A DNA stretch of 32,777 bases. It comes from Dethiobacter sp. (lineage in GTDB: Bacteria; Bacillota; Dethiobacteria; Dethiobacterales; Dethiobacteraceae). Below the pieces are notes generated by a model. It was not told the origin of the DNA. It made no database searches and saw only the letters and a list, made by a program, of their open reading frames with translations. A program made the translations under genes and the position numbers. Where the stretch lies: positions 1-32,777 of the forward strand of contig JAGXTN010000094.1 of NCBI GenBank assembly GCA_018333455.1, read 5' to 3'. This document shows, in pieces, positions 6,725 through 14,803 of the stretch; positions within the stretch are counted from its first letter, which is position 1; each line of letters opens with the position of its first letter.

Positions 6725-8827
6725 TTACATATTTTTTCGATAAACTAGCAGGCGCATTCCATTCATGGTTACGAGCAGAGAAGCGCCCATATCTGCAAGG
6801 ATAGCTAGCCACAAGGTCAGCCAGCCGGAAAATGCCAGCACAATAACAAGCAATTTAATCAGCAGAGCAATGGCAATGTTTTGGCGAACAACGTTCACTG
6901 TTTTGCGGGAAAGGGCAATCAAGAAGGGTAGTTTCTCAAGCTCATCACCCAGCAGAGCAATATCGGCGCTTTCCAAGGCGGTAGGACTGCCGGCGCCTCC
7001 CATAACGATGCCTACATTAGCGGAAGCCAGTGCCGGGGCATCATTGATGCCATCACCAACCATTGCTACCTTTCCGTAAGATTGACGCATTTTACGCACT
7101 GCTTCTTCCTTCTCTTCTGGCAGCAGTCCGGCAAAAACATCAGTAATCCCCAGCATTTCTCCCAAAGGTCTTGCCGCACTCTCCCGATCTCCCGTCAGCA
7201 TAGCAATCTTTTCTATCCCCATACTACGCAGTGCGCAAATGACAGCAGAGCTTTCTTTCCGTAAAGTGTCACTAACAAAAAGTGCTCCAAGCAGTCTACC
7301 CTCTGAAGCCAGAGCAAGCACAGTTTCTCCTCCAACTGCCTCAGAATCAAGCTCGTCCACAGCAAATCCCTGCTCAGCCAAAAAATCTGCTGAGCCTAGA
7401 TAATAACGTTTATTCGCTATGCTGCCTGCCACTCCCTTGCCGGGATAGGCAACAAAATCCTCCACCTTCAGGATTTCCGCCTCTTTTAGAGCCGCATAAT
7501 TACGGACAGCATCTGCTAGGAGATGCTCAGAATGGAATTCAAGGCTCGCAGCAACTTGCACCAAGCGGTCTGGCAATAATTCTCCGTATGTAATCTGTCT
7601 GACAACTGCCGGATTACCCTGGGTCAGAGTCCCTGTTTTGTCAAAGACCACTACATTTACAGACCCCATTTCTTCCAAATAAAGTCCGCCTTTGATCATA
7701 ATGCCCTGCTTAGCGGCATTTGTTAATGCTGCCACAATAGTGACAGGAGTTGAGACTACCAGCGCGCAGGGACAGGCCACGATCAGCAATGCCAGGCTGC
7801 GATAAAACCATAGCTCCCAGCCTCCTTGACCCACAAGCGGCCCCAAAAGGGCGATGCCGACAGCAAGAAAAATTACTGCGGGAGTATAGAGTCGCGCAAA
7901 GCGGTCTACAAACTGTTGCGAAGGGGGACGGCGCGCCTGCGCTGCTTCCACCAGCCGCACAATTTTGGACAACGTAGAATCCTGGGCAGTGCCAGTTACC
8001 TTGACTTGTAACGAGCCATTACCGTTTAATGTGCCGGCATACACTTTTGCTCCCGGTTGTTTTGCGGCAGGCAGAGATTCCCCTGTGACAGGCGCTTCGT
8101 AAGCATAAGATAAGCCAGAAAGCACAATTCCATCTAAAGGCACTGCTTCTCCAGGGCGGATCAGGATTTCAGCTCCGGTTCTTACCGTTTCCGCCAAAAC
8201 TGTTTTCGGCAGACCTTCTACTAGAAGGTGGGCATTTTCCGGCACCGTGTTCATCAGAGCCCGAATAGAGTTTCTGTTTTTTTCTGACGTATAAGTTTCC
8301 AGAGCGTGACTGGTGGCAAAGAGAAAGGCTACCATTGCCGCCTCCCACCACTCGTTAATTACAAGTGCACCAACTACCGCTATCGTCATTAGTACATTCA
8401 TATCCAAGCGGCGCTCTTTCAGCGCAACAAAACTTCGTCGAAATGTAAGCTGACCACCAACAACTACAGTCATAAAAAGAAAGAACTTGGCCGCCGGCAG
8501 ATAGATTTGCCCTGCCACAACTGCCAAGAAGAGGGTAAGTGCAGACAAGAGTGCATGACGCACACGAATTCTGGCTAAGTTTACGCCTGAAGCTCTATTA
8601 TTGCGCAACTTGTAGCCGTGAGCTTCCACCATCCTACTGACCGGTTCCAGGGAACCGCGAAAACGCAAGTGGAGCTTGCCGGTGACAAAGGAGAGGACAG
8701 CTTCATCAACTTCCTCGAGCCGGCGGATTCCCTCCTCCAACTGCCTGGCACAGTCCGCACAATCCAGACCGTCAATCTGGCAGAAACTCTCCTGCCAGCT
8801 CTCTGCCGGCATCCGTCCGTTTCCCAT
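6725..8827 (-). CDS. Zn/Cd/Pb-type heavy-metal P1B ATPase
   Basis: This integral membrane pump exports divalent soft metals using ATP. Residues (from the chosen start): one N-terminal metal-binding domain with GLDCADC near 20-26; TGES actuator loop near 248-251; membrane CPC near 352-354; phosphorylated Asp in DKTGTLT near 396; MVGDGINDAPAL hinge. The last membrane pair has Lys (LLIKLL) and the Asp-Met-Gly of ILADMGASLL, the features of the Zn2+/Cd2+/Pb2+ class (P1B-2). Odd: the nucleotide-domain signature normally SEHP reads SEHLLA (His kept near residue 435, Pro replaced by Leu). Start: ATG at 8827 has AAAGGAAAG upstream. An in-frame GTG at 8881 would abut the previous stop but lacks a ribosome site. 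About 700 residues, normal for CadA/ZntA proteins. Confidence 0.95.
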   Translation of the reverse strand: MGNGRMPAESWQESFCQIDGLDCADCARQLEEGIRRLEEVDEAVLSFVTGKLHLRFRGSLEPVSRMVEAHGYKLRNNRASGVNLARIRVRHALLSALTLFLAVVAGQIYLPAAKFFLFMTVVVGGQLTFRRSFVALKERRLDMNVLMTIAVVGALVINEWWEAAMVAFLFATSHALETYTSEKNRNSIRALMNTVPENAHLLVEGLPKTVLAETVRTGAEILIRPGEAVPLDGIVLSGLSYAYEAPVTGESLPAAKQPGAKVYAGTLNGNGSLQVKVTGTAQDSTLSKIVRLVEAAQARRPPSQQFVDRFARLYTPAVIFLAVGIALLGPLVGQGGWELWFYRSLALLIVACPCALVVSTPVTIVAALTNAAKQGIMIKGGLYLEEMGSVNVVVFDKTGTLTQGNPAVVRQITYGELLPDRLVQVAASLEFHSEHLLADAVRNYAALKEAEILKVEDFVAYPGKGVAGSIANKRYYLGSADFLAEQGFAVDELDSEAVGGETVLALASEGRLLGALFVSDTLRKESSAVICALRSMGIEKIAMLTGDRESAARPLGEMLGITDVFAGLLPEEKEEAVRKMRQSYGKVAMVGDGINDAPALASANVGIVMGGAGSPTALESADIALLGDELEKLPFLIALSRKTVNVVRQNIAIALLIKLLVIVLAFSGWLTLWLAILADMGASLLVTMNGMRLLVYRKNM

Positions 8828-8880
8828 CCCAATCTTTCCTTTCGTTTTACTGTGACTGCACTGATTTCTCTGTATTTGCA

Positions 8881-9318
8881 CTATTTAGTGCAGTGCGTGG
8901 CAGCCAGCTCGCTAAACCGATTACGAGCAACCCGGCTGCCTAGCTTGGTTGCCGACTCTTTAAGTCCCAACAATGTTATGATTCTGCAAAGTCGGCTGAC
9001 TTGTGGGTTTTCAGCTATGCAAGGGATAACCATCATCTCTTGCAACGGTATTTGACATGCGGAAAGCAGACTACCGACTCCGCGGATAAAGAGATCGGGA
9101 TGTCCTTTTACAGATGTCACATATATTTTATTTCCCTGCCGGTCTTCTCCCATAAAGCAGAGCACCCCTTCATCTTCTTTCTCTACAAAGCGAAAATGCG
9201 GCAGTCTTGCCAAATCCTCATACGCCGGTAGAGACGTGCTCATCAAAAGGCCTAACTGGACTGATGCGGCAGTAGCCGGCAAGCAAAGATCGTTTTGTCC
9301 CAGATAGAGATAGATCAT
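8881..9318 (-). CDS. Divergent DUF3189-like protein
   Basis: The 145-residue protein begins MIYLYLGQNDLCLPATAASV. It aligns by pattern with the N-terminus of the next gene upstream (IIYHCYGGAHSSVTAAAIHL), followed in both by a short polar segment, a sequence like GNKIYVTSV / QNQIYSVGC and a C-terminal helix. The YHxYGGxHSS residues typical of the upstream protein are lost here, so this is a degenerate paralogue. The function of DUF3189 is unknown to me. Its start overlaps the upstream stop by four bases, and its TAG stop precedes the metal ATPase start by about 50 bases, so it is probably co-transcribed with both. A paired (heteromeric) role with its neighbour is inference. Confidence 0.75.
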   Translation of the reverse strand: MIYLYLGQNDLCLPATAASVQLGLLMSTSLPAYEDLARLPHFRFVEKEDEGVLCFMGEDRQGNKIYVTSVKGHPDLFIRGVGSLLSACQIPLQEMMVIPCIAENPQVSRLCRIITLLGLKESATKLGSRVARNRFSELAATHCTK

Positions 9319-9779
9319 CTAAGCACCTCATTTCTGATGCGGGTAACTAAGGCTACCAATTGTGGATAAGCTTCCTGAGTCCCCTGCAGTACAATAGGAC
9401 GACCGATTTTTATTAGCCCCAGCTGTCGGGAAATATATCCGCCAATTCTCATTTTCATTGTTACACAGTGCAATGTATCTACAAAAATCAACTGATCTTT
9501 CTGGGCAAACATCTCTGCCACCCCACTAAGCAGCCGCTCCATAGCTTTTCCCACATTTCTACAGCCCACCGAATAAATCTGATTCTGCCATTCATCAACA
9601 CCAGCGAAGTGCAGCTGCCCATGCCCATCCTTTGTCAACCGGTCAAAAAGGTTGAGGCTCATCAATTCCTCATCCGACGGTGTTTTTTCTGCCGGAAGTT
9701 TGCCCAGATGAATTGCTGCGGCAGTCACTGAAGAATGAGCGCCGCCATAACAATGATAAATTATTTTTTTTCCAGCCAT
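9315..9779 (-). CDS. DUF3189 family protein
   Basis: The 154-residue protein carries the family's N-terminal signature IIYHCYGGAHSSVTAAAIHL (residues 5-24) and later the segment QIYSVGCRNVGKAMERLL. DUF3189 proteins are found in spore-forming Clostridia and have no assigned function. The conserved His and Cys residues (His8, Cys9, His14, His23, and later Cys in VDTLHCVTMKMR) could bind a metal, which would suit the P1B ATPase downstream; this is inference. There are no membrane segments or signal peptide, so it should be cytoplasmic. ATG at 9779 has GGAGG four to five bases upstream. It is followed by a divergent paralogue overlapping by four bases. Confidence 0.85.
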   Translation of the reverse strand: MAGKKIIYHCYGGAHSSVTAAAIHLGKLPAEKTPSDEELMSLNLFDRLTKDGHGQLHFAGVDEWQNQIYSVGCRNVGKAMERLLSGVAEMFAQKDQLIFVDTLHCVTMKMRIGGYISRQLGLIKIGRPIVLQGTQEAYPQLVALVTRIRNEVLR

Positions 9780-9814
9780 ATTGCCTCCAGTTACGCTATT
9801 ACGAAATATATTTT

Positions 9815-10003
9815 TTAATGTCTTACCACAATATACACACCATTACCCATGTCATGCACCACCCCTTCCAGCACACGAGAAAGAATGGTAGCCATATTAG
9901 CCTGCTCTTCTTCGTTTTTGGCGGAAAAAACCGGCACACCGCTCACATTTTTCCCATCTATAGCTACGGCGGCCATAATAGCTTTCCTTATTGATACATT
10001 CAA
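9815..10003 (-). CDS. Capping complex subunit for YIEGIA (small protein)
   Basis: The 62-residue protein (SIRKAIMAAVAIDGKNVSG near the start, GVVHDMGNGVYIVVRH at the end) matches the small partner conventionally annotated beside YIEGIA-family membrane proteins. It looks like a compact alpha/beta domain with no membrane segment. The start is TTG at 10003, with a strong AGGAGG seven bases upstream; no in-frame ATG gives a better start before residue 10. It lies 11 bases after the YIEGIA stop, clearly in the same transcript. The biochemical role is unknown; the name reflects association only. Confidence 0.85.
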   Translation of the reverse strand: MNVSIRKAIMAAVAIDGKNVSGVPVFSAKNEEEQANMATILSRVLEGVVHDMGNGVYIVVRH

Positions 10004-10014
10004 CTATAAACCTC

Positions 10015-10905
10015 CTAATCAGCCGCGCAACGACCTGCACGGGAAGCTAAAGGTTTAGCAACGGCGCTTTCCAGAACGGGCACATGCCTTACTGCCTGAA
10101 GCAGACATTCCGTATCCGGCTCCATTGGTAAGATAATCATCCCAATTCTGCCCGTATCAATGTTGCGCCGCAATAGCGGTGTAAACTCCGCAGTATCTAC
10201 GTCACGGTAAATTCCTAAAAGCGATGCGGCATCGTGGGCAATCGCCTGTCGCTGACCCACGTTAGCCAGTATCTCCCGCGCATTATCATTAAATGGTTCT
10301 AGCACAACGGCTTTAGCTCGTTCTTCGTAAATTTTGCGTGTTCTTTCCAGACCTACATTCATGATATGGATATCTTCGACAAAAAGGTTAAATTTTTCAA
10401 AACGAAACTCCCCCGCTCTAACCTTGGCGATATCCTTAATCGCTTTGCCGCCTATTAGCTTCCGCACAATAGCGACGGCGGAAATCCCCGCAATAATCCC
10501 CAACAGTGAACCCTGCCAGAAGGTAACTCCGGAGGTAAGCAAGGCAATAAACAGAACCAGGTAATTACGGGCTTCAAACGTCCTAGCAATACCTTCAATA
10601 AAATCCTTGCCACGCGGCACAAGTTTCGATGTTTCTAGCGCTACCAGCATTTGGCGCTCCATACTGCGCACCTCACGAAACTGTGTGGCAGCCAGTGCTA
10701 AGAATGTTACAGCAGTATATTCTTCCGCGGCCAAAGCGGGAATGGCTACCGCCCCCAGAGTGGCTGCCAAAAAGCCAAGCGACAGATGATTAACTACTGC
10801 ATGAGGATAAGAAGGATACTGCCTCACATCGCGTCGCATCATTAAGTATCTGGCAAGCGTACCGACTGCGATGCCGCTGGCAATGGCCCAAAAAACATTG
10901 CTCAT
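10015..10905 (-). CDS. YIEGIA family membrane protein
   Basis: The 296-residue protein has an N-terminal hydrophobic helix (about 4-22), a pair of hydrophobic segments (about 40-75), the family hexapeptide as FIEGIA (102-107), and a further membrane pair (about 112-142). A soluble C-terminal half (about 150-296) follows, ending in CLLQAVRHVPVLESAVAKPL. The family name comes from the conserved YIEGIA; here Tyr is Phe. These proteins appear restricted to spore-formers, and their function is not established. ATG at 10905 follows GGAGG by eight bases. Downstream is its small partner; upstream are two more membrane proteins, so the four genes probably form one membrane-associated module. Confidence 0.88.
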   Translation of the reverse strand: MSNVFWAIASGIAVGTLARYLMMRRDVRQYPSYPHAVVNHLSLGFLAATLGAVAIPALAAEEYTAVTFLALAATQFREVRSMERQMLVALETSKLVPRGKDFIEGIARTFEARNYLVLFIALLTSGVTFWQGSLLGIIAGISAVAIVRKLIGGKAIKDIAKVRAGEFRFEKFNLFVEDIHIMNVGLERTRKIYEERAKAVVLEPFNDNAREILANVGQRQAIAHDAASLLGIYRDVDTAEFTPLLRRNIDTGRIGMIILPMEPDTECLLQAVRHVPVLESAVAKPLASRAGRCAAD

Positions 10906-10909
10906 GCCG

Positions 10910-11449
10910 TCAGCCTCCGTCCTTTTCTCTATCCTGATTTTTTTTACTTACACATAAATCATTTATTACTCGCATTCTTTCTGCAGCATCGGGAAGTCCC
11001 TGTGTGTTTGTAAATTCCCTATTTTTAAAATCTCCCGGTTTCTGCTTTGACTGTCTTAAACCTCCGCTACTAATTTGCAGAAACACTCCCAAAACTGCAC
11101 TCAGTCCAAGAAAAATCCAGAAAACACTGCGCAAAACCGAAGCGTCGGTGCCGGGATCAGTAGCCTTGCCGTTCGAAATATAAATTCCAATCCGTCTGTT
11201 TAAGAGTTCCCCTTCTACCTGCTGAACAGGAAGAGCGTTGTGCAATAAACGGTCTACCCGCTGCAGAAAGTTTTCATTCGTGGGCGGCTCTACAAGCACA
11301 TTTTTTTCCGGCAGTACAGCCGTTGCTCGCTTTCCTTGCGCTGCTATTCTTTCCAATTGCGACGGCTCATTTAGTGCGACCAGCACGGGCATACTTATAT
11401 AAAAAGCGAGCAGTAACGCTAACTTAAAGTTGAATGTATTACTCTTCAC
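10910..11449 (-). CDS. Hypothetical two-TM protein in the YIEGIA cluster
   Basis: I do not recognise a family. From the chosen start it is 179 residues: a short polar N-terminus, a membrane segment (LALLLAFYISMPVLVAL, about 9-25), an extracytoplasmic region of about 80 residues with NRRIGIYISNG, a second membrane segment (SVFWIFLGLSAVLGVFLQI, about 107-125), and a charged cytoplasmic tail. GTG at 11449 is preferred because GAGGAGG lies nine bases upstream; longer in-frame options (for example GTG at 11491) lack a ribosome site and would overlap the DUF1614-like gene by about 50 bases. With this start the overlap is 11 bases. It is four bases from the YIEGIA start, so the cluster is tightly packed. 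Confidence 0.75.
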   Translation of the reverse strand: MKSNTFNFKLALLLAFYISMPVLVALNEPSQLERIAAQGKRATAVLPEKNVLVEPPTNENFLQRVDRLLHNALPVQQVEGELLNRRIGIYISNGKATDPGTDASVLRSVFWIFLGLSAVLGVFLQISSGGLRQSKQKPGDFKNREFTNTQGLPDAAERMRVINDLCVSKKNQDREKDGG

Positions 11450-12182
11450 GTTTGACTGCCTCCTCATCTTTATGGCGAGCCGATTTTTCACTGCTTATTT
11501 CTTTGGCAAATTCGGAGTCAAAGAAACCTCTGCCAAGGCCTTCCTCTCTTTTTCGCAAAGAACCGCCCTGAACCAGCTCCCGCGTTTCTCCAAATACTTC
11601 TACCAAAAGCAAGGCTAAAATACCACCAATAACTATGGCATCAAAAACACCGGCTCCGCCGATTGATAGCTGCCCTGCACCACCACTGATGGCCGCTTCG
11701 ACCCTGGAAACAATATCTGTGAGTAACAGACCCATTGTACCTGCTATAAAGGCAGAACGGCGAGAGCGCCCGACTAAATATCCCATCACCGCCGCGATGA
11801 TTGCAAAGAGGTACATCGGATCCAAAAAATAGTTATATCTAGGTTCTGTCGGCATTATTTGCAAAGTAAGATATACGGCAGCTGTAGTAATAAGCGTTGC
11901 CAGCACAGCTCTTATCTTTTCCTTGCTAGTCCCTGCCTTGCTTAGCAAGTAACCAGCCAAGAAAAGTGGAACAATGCCGCCGCCAATATTTATAGAAACA
12001 TTGTCAGATAATGGAATGTCTGGCAGAAATCCCCCGACCACCATTGCGCCAACAAAAGCTAAGGCCGTTCTGTCAGTCAGGTGCAGCCTGACCAGCACGC
12101 GCTGAGCAGCGCCTAGGTAGATCAGAATTGCCACTGCCACCAGCAAAAACATACCCATTGTCACTCCGCCTTGCACCTCCAT
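11439..12182 (-). CDS. DUF1614-like multi-pass membrane protein
   Basis: The 247-residue protein has at least six hydrophobic segments between about residues 8 and 210. The stretch LPDIPLSDNVSINIGGGIVP (near 55-74) resembles the DUF1614 signature (NIPL... then N-GG-IP). A second glycine-rich loop, GGAGQLSIGGAGVFDAIVIG, lies near 170-189. The last 50 residues are a charged cytoplasmic tail. The function is unknown. Starts: ATG at 12182 with AGGTG five bases upstream, or ATG at 12158 with GGAG five bases upstream. Either is possible, and the first membrane segment begins directly after the second. It is the first gene of the YIEGIA cluster and follows the gdh terminator, so it needs its own promoter, which I could not identify with confidence. 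Confidence 0.8.
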   Translation of the reverse strand: MEVQGGVTMGMFLLVAVAILIYLGAAQRVLVRLHLTDRTALAFVGAMVVGGFLPDIPLSDNVSINIGGGIVPLFLAGYLLSKAGTSKEKIRAVLATLITTAAVYLTLQIMPTEPRYNYFLDPMYLFAIIAAVMGYLVGRSRRSAFIAGTMGLLLTDIVSRVEAAISGGAGQLSIGGAGVFDAIVIGGILALLLVEVFGETRELVQGGSLRKREEGLGRGFFDSEFAKEISSEKSARHKDEEAVKREE

Positions 12183-12283
12183 TTTGGCACCTAGATAGTA
12201 AATAGGCTAACCGAAACGGCTGGATTTATGCCCCTTTAACCCGCAACCTGCTTTGCAGGAAAGTCTGAAAATATTTACGGTAA

Positions 12284-12321
12284 TAAAAAAAGAAGCAATT
12301 GCCCACGCAACAGCTTCTTTT
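12284..12321 (-). terminator. Rho-independent terminator after the glutamate dehydrogenase gene
   Basis: AAAGAAGC pairs with GCTTCTTT (eight pairs), followed by one mismatch, five more pairs and a 4-base loop. On the minus strand the 3' arm runs directly into a T tract. It separates the dehydrogenase from the YIEGIA cluster. The remaining 12183-12283 is the leader of the DUF1614-like gene. Confidence 0.9.
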
Positions 12322-12362
12322 AAACTTACCTTCTTAATTTATTAGTTAGACAAATTTATTGA

Positions 12363-13613
12363 TTACACAATCCCTCTTACTTTAATGGCTTGAGCAACAC
12401 GGCTGATTGAGACAATATAGGCTGCTGTACGCATATCAACCTGGAATTGCTTGCTGGCCTCATAAACCTTTTCAAAAGCATTATACATAATAACTTGCAG
12501 CTTGTCCAAAACTTCCTGCTCAGACCAGTAATAGTTCATCAGGTTCTGCACCCATTCAAAATATGATACTGTTACGCCGCCAGCATTAGCAAGAATGTCG
12601 GGCAGGACCATGGTTCCGTTGGCGTATAGAATCTTGTCTGCATCGGGCGTAGTCGGACCGTTTGCTGCTTCAGCCACAATTTTTGCTTTAATTCTGGCTG
12701 CATTGACTGATGTAATCTGGTTTTCCAGCGCTGCCGGCACCAAGATATCAACAGGCAGTTCCAACAGCTCTTCGTTTGTGATCCGCTGATAATCCTGATA
12801 GTTAATACAAGAACCGGTAGTTCGCTTGTGATCATAAATTAGGTGGGGGTCAATGCCATCTGCGTTATAAACAGCACCGCAGGAGTCACTAACTGCTACC
12901 AGCTTGCAACCCAGTTCATGCAGCAGCCGCGCAGTGATGAACCCTGCGTTGCCATAGCCTTGAACTGCAACAGACGCGCCTTCCAGCGTTAAATTCAATT
13001 TTTCAGCTGCTTTAATAATAGTGTAGACGCAACCTTGCGCAGTAGCTTCATTTCGACCAAGCGAACCACCTAAAATCAACGGCTTTCCGGTAATAACGCC
13101 AAATTGATTACTGCCTTTCAAGCGGCTAAAGGTATCCATCATCCACGCCATAGTTTGAGCATTTGTATAAACATCAGGTGCCGGAATATCTTTATCAGGT
13201 CCAATAATGGAGGAAATTGCCTCAATAAAGCCTCTGCTCACACGCTCCAATTCACCTTGCGACATTTCCTTCGGATTGCAGATGACTCCTCCTTTACCGC
13301 CTCCATAAGGCAGTCCCACAACTCCACACTTAAAAGTCATCCACATGGAAAGAGCTTTCACTTCGTCAATTGTCACATCAGGGTGGAAACGGATGCCCCC
13401 TTTGCAGGGACCGATGGCATCGTTATGCTGCGACCGCAGACCTTTAAAGACTTTGGTCGTACCATCATCCATTCTTACAGGAAAAGAAACAATAAGTACG
13501 CGTTTTGGTTCTTTTAGAACTTCCTCAATCGCCGGATCCAGGACTAAGCATTTTCCCGCTTCGCAAATCTGCTGCTGGACAATTTCAAACGGATTTAAGC
13601 TTTCATGTTTCAA
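12363..13613 (-). CDS. gdhA: Glu/Leu/Phe/Val dehydrogenase (probable glutamate dehydrogenase)
   Basis: This enzyme oxidatively deaminates an amino acid, most likely glutamate, to the 2-oxoacid with NAD(P). The 416-residue protein has the substrate-binding GPCKGGIRFHP (about 69-79) and the catalytic-Lys segment PYGGGKGGVICNP (about 101-113). Its Rossmann motif GYGNAGFITARLL lies near 220. The length matches hexameric GDHs of the GudB/RocG type. The start is TTG at 13613 with a purine-rich AAAGGAGTGGAG upstream. It has its own sigma-A-type promoter (13701-13729) and terminator, so it is a single-gene unit. Leucine or phenylalanine dehydrogenase is possible in principle but less likely given this length. 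Confidence 0.93.
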   Translation of the reverse strand: MKHESLNPFEIVQQQICEAGKCLVLDPAIEEVLKEPKRVLIVSFPVRMDDGTTKVFKGLRSQHNDAIGPCKGGIRFHPDVTIDEVKALSMWMTFKCGVVGLPYGGGKGGVICNPKEMSQGELERVSRGFIEAISSIIGPDKDIPAPDVYTNAQTMAWMMDTFSRLKGSNQFGVITGKPLILGGSLGRNEATAQGCVYTIIKAAEKLNLTLEGASVAVQGYGNAGFITARLLHELGCKLVAVSDSCGAVYNADGIDPHLIYDHKRTTGSCINYQDYQRITNEELLELPVDILVPAALENQITSVNAARIKAKIVAEAANGPTTPDADKILYANGTMVLPDILANAGGVTVSYFEWVQNLMNYYWSEQEVLDKLQVIMYNAFEKVYEASKQFQVDMRTAAYIVSISRVAQAIKVRGIV

Positions 13614-13700
13614 CTGTCTCCACTCCTTTGCAGATAACTTCCCAGAAAATTAGGAAAGAAGAATTATGGCTAATTCAGCACCTATTTTCCTTAGTTAGAA

Positions 13701-13729
13701 ATTATATCTAGAAGATTACGAATTTGCAA
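13701..13729 (-). promoter_or_regulatory. Sigma-A-type promoter of gdhA
   Basis: On the minus strand TTGCAA (13724-13729) is followed after 17 bases by a perfect TATAAT (13701-13706). It lies about 88 bases before the TTG start codon, leaving a moderate leader. Confidence 0.8.
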
Positions 13730-13739
13730 TATCTTATTC

Positions 13740-14789
13740 TCAATTTCTCTCAATTCGGATATCCCGCTCCTGCAGCCACTCGCGAGTCCTACCGGTGATG
13801 ACTAAAGGAGTACGATGTAATTCCTCGATGGAATTGCAGCCCATCAATACCATAACCACTTTTAACTCTTTCAGGCAGTTCTTTAAGCGCAACACCAAAG
13901 CCTCCCTGCCCTCGGAAAGAAGAATCTTGGCGGCCATGCCAGCCACAGCAACAGCATTAGCGCCCAAAGCCAGCGCCTTAACGGCTAATAAGCCGCTGTT
14001 GATGCCTCCGGAGGCCACAATGTCCAAGCCGGGGGCGCCTGCTCTTGCTTCCAAAATCGATAAGGAGGTGGGTACTCCCCAGTCCATCAGGTCCATGTTT
14101 GTTTTAATATGGCCACGCCTTCGTTCAATCTCCATAAAATTTGTGCCGCCTTTGCCGCTGACATCAATGGCATGTACGCCAAGTTCCTTAAAAATGGCGG
14201 CTTGCTCCTTAGCAACGCCAAAACCTACTTCTTTAATAATTACAGGCACGGCAACAGCACGCACAATTTTTTCAATCTTACGCCGATAGCCGCGAAAGTC
14301 AGTATCCCCTTCAACCATCATCAGCTCCTGAGGAATATTCAAATGGACCTGCAGGGCATCGGCACTGATCATCTCCACTGCTTTTTGCGCTGTCTCAATA
14401 TCTGCATACGCTCCGATATTGGCAAAGATAATGCCCTCTGGGTAGATTTCACGCACTACCTGGAAGGTCTTTGCATAAAGCGGACTTTCTACGGCGGCCA
14501 TCTGTGAACCGACGGCTAGGGCCAGACCACACTCCTTAGCCGTTAGCGCCAGTTCCCGATTGACATTTTCAGCATCTTCCACGCCACCGGTAATTGCATT
14601 GATAAAGAAAGGCCTCTTAAGCTGGATTCCGACGAGTTGCGTAGACAAATCTACGGCATCCAAGCTTGCCTCAGGCAAGCAATTATGCACCAGGTTTACA
14701 TCACTAAAGTCGGCGCTTGTCAGATCAGTTCGGACAGCATGCCAGAGATGTTCCAGTTTTCTTTCTTGACGTGAAATTTGACGTGACAT
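13740..14789 (-). CDS. fni: Type 2 isopentenyl-diphosphate delta-isomerase
   Basis: Fni interconverts IPP and DMAPP using reduced FMN. The 349-residue protein shows the family series in order: RKLEHL (11-16), NAITGG (63-68), VGSQMAAVES (about 97-106), HLNIPQELMMVEGDTDFRG (about 148-166) with the catalytic Gln and metal-binding Glu, KEVGFGVAKE, the FMN-loop DVSGKGGTNFMEIERRR, and ASGGINSG near 260. Its start is 14 bases after the ispH::rpsA stop, with AAGGAAG upstream, so it is co-transcribed with the IspH enzyme that produces the IPP/DMAPP mixture. B. subtilis also has fni beside its S1-like gene, so the neighbourhood is conserved. Confidence 0.96.
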   Translation of the reverse strand: MSRQISRQERKLEHLWHAVRTDLTSADFSDVNLVHNCLPEASLDAVDLSTQLVGIQLKRPFFINAITGGVEDAENVNRELALTAKECGLALAVGSQMAAVESPLYAKTFQVVREIYPEGIIFANIGAYADIETAQKAVEMISADALQVHLNIPQELMMVEGDTDFRGYRRKIEKIVRAVAVPVIIKEVGFGVAKEQAAIFKELGVHAIDVSGKGGTNFMEIERRRGHIKTNMDLMDWGVPTSLSILEARAGAPGLDIVASGGINSGLLAVKALALGANAVAVAGMAAKILLSEGREALVLRLKNCLKELKVVMVLMGCNSIEELHRTPLVITGRTREWLQERDIRIERN

Positions 14790-14803
14790 AACACTCTTCC
14801 TTT

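Noticed and set aside
8828-8881. GTG at 8881 as the start of the metal ATPase
   Set aside because: It has no ribosome site; the extra 18 residues are not part of the metal-binding domain, and ATG at 8827 has a good site.
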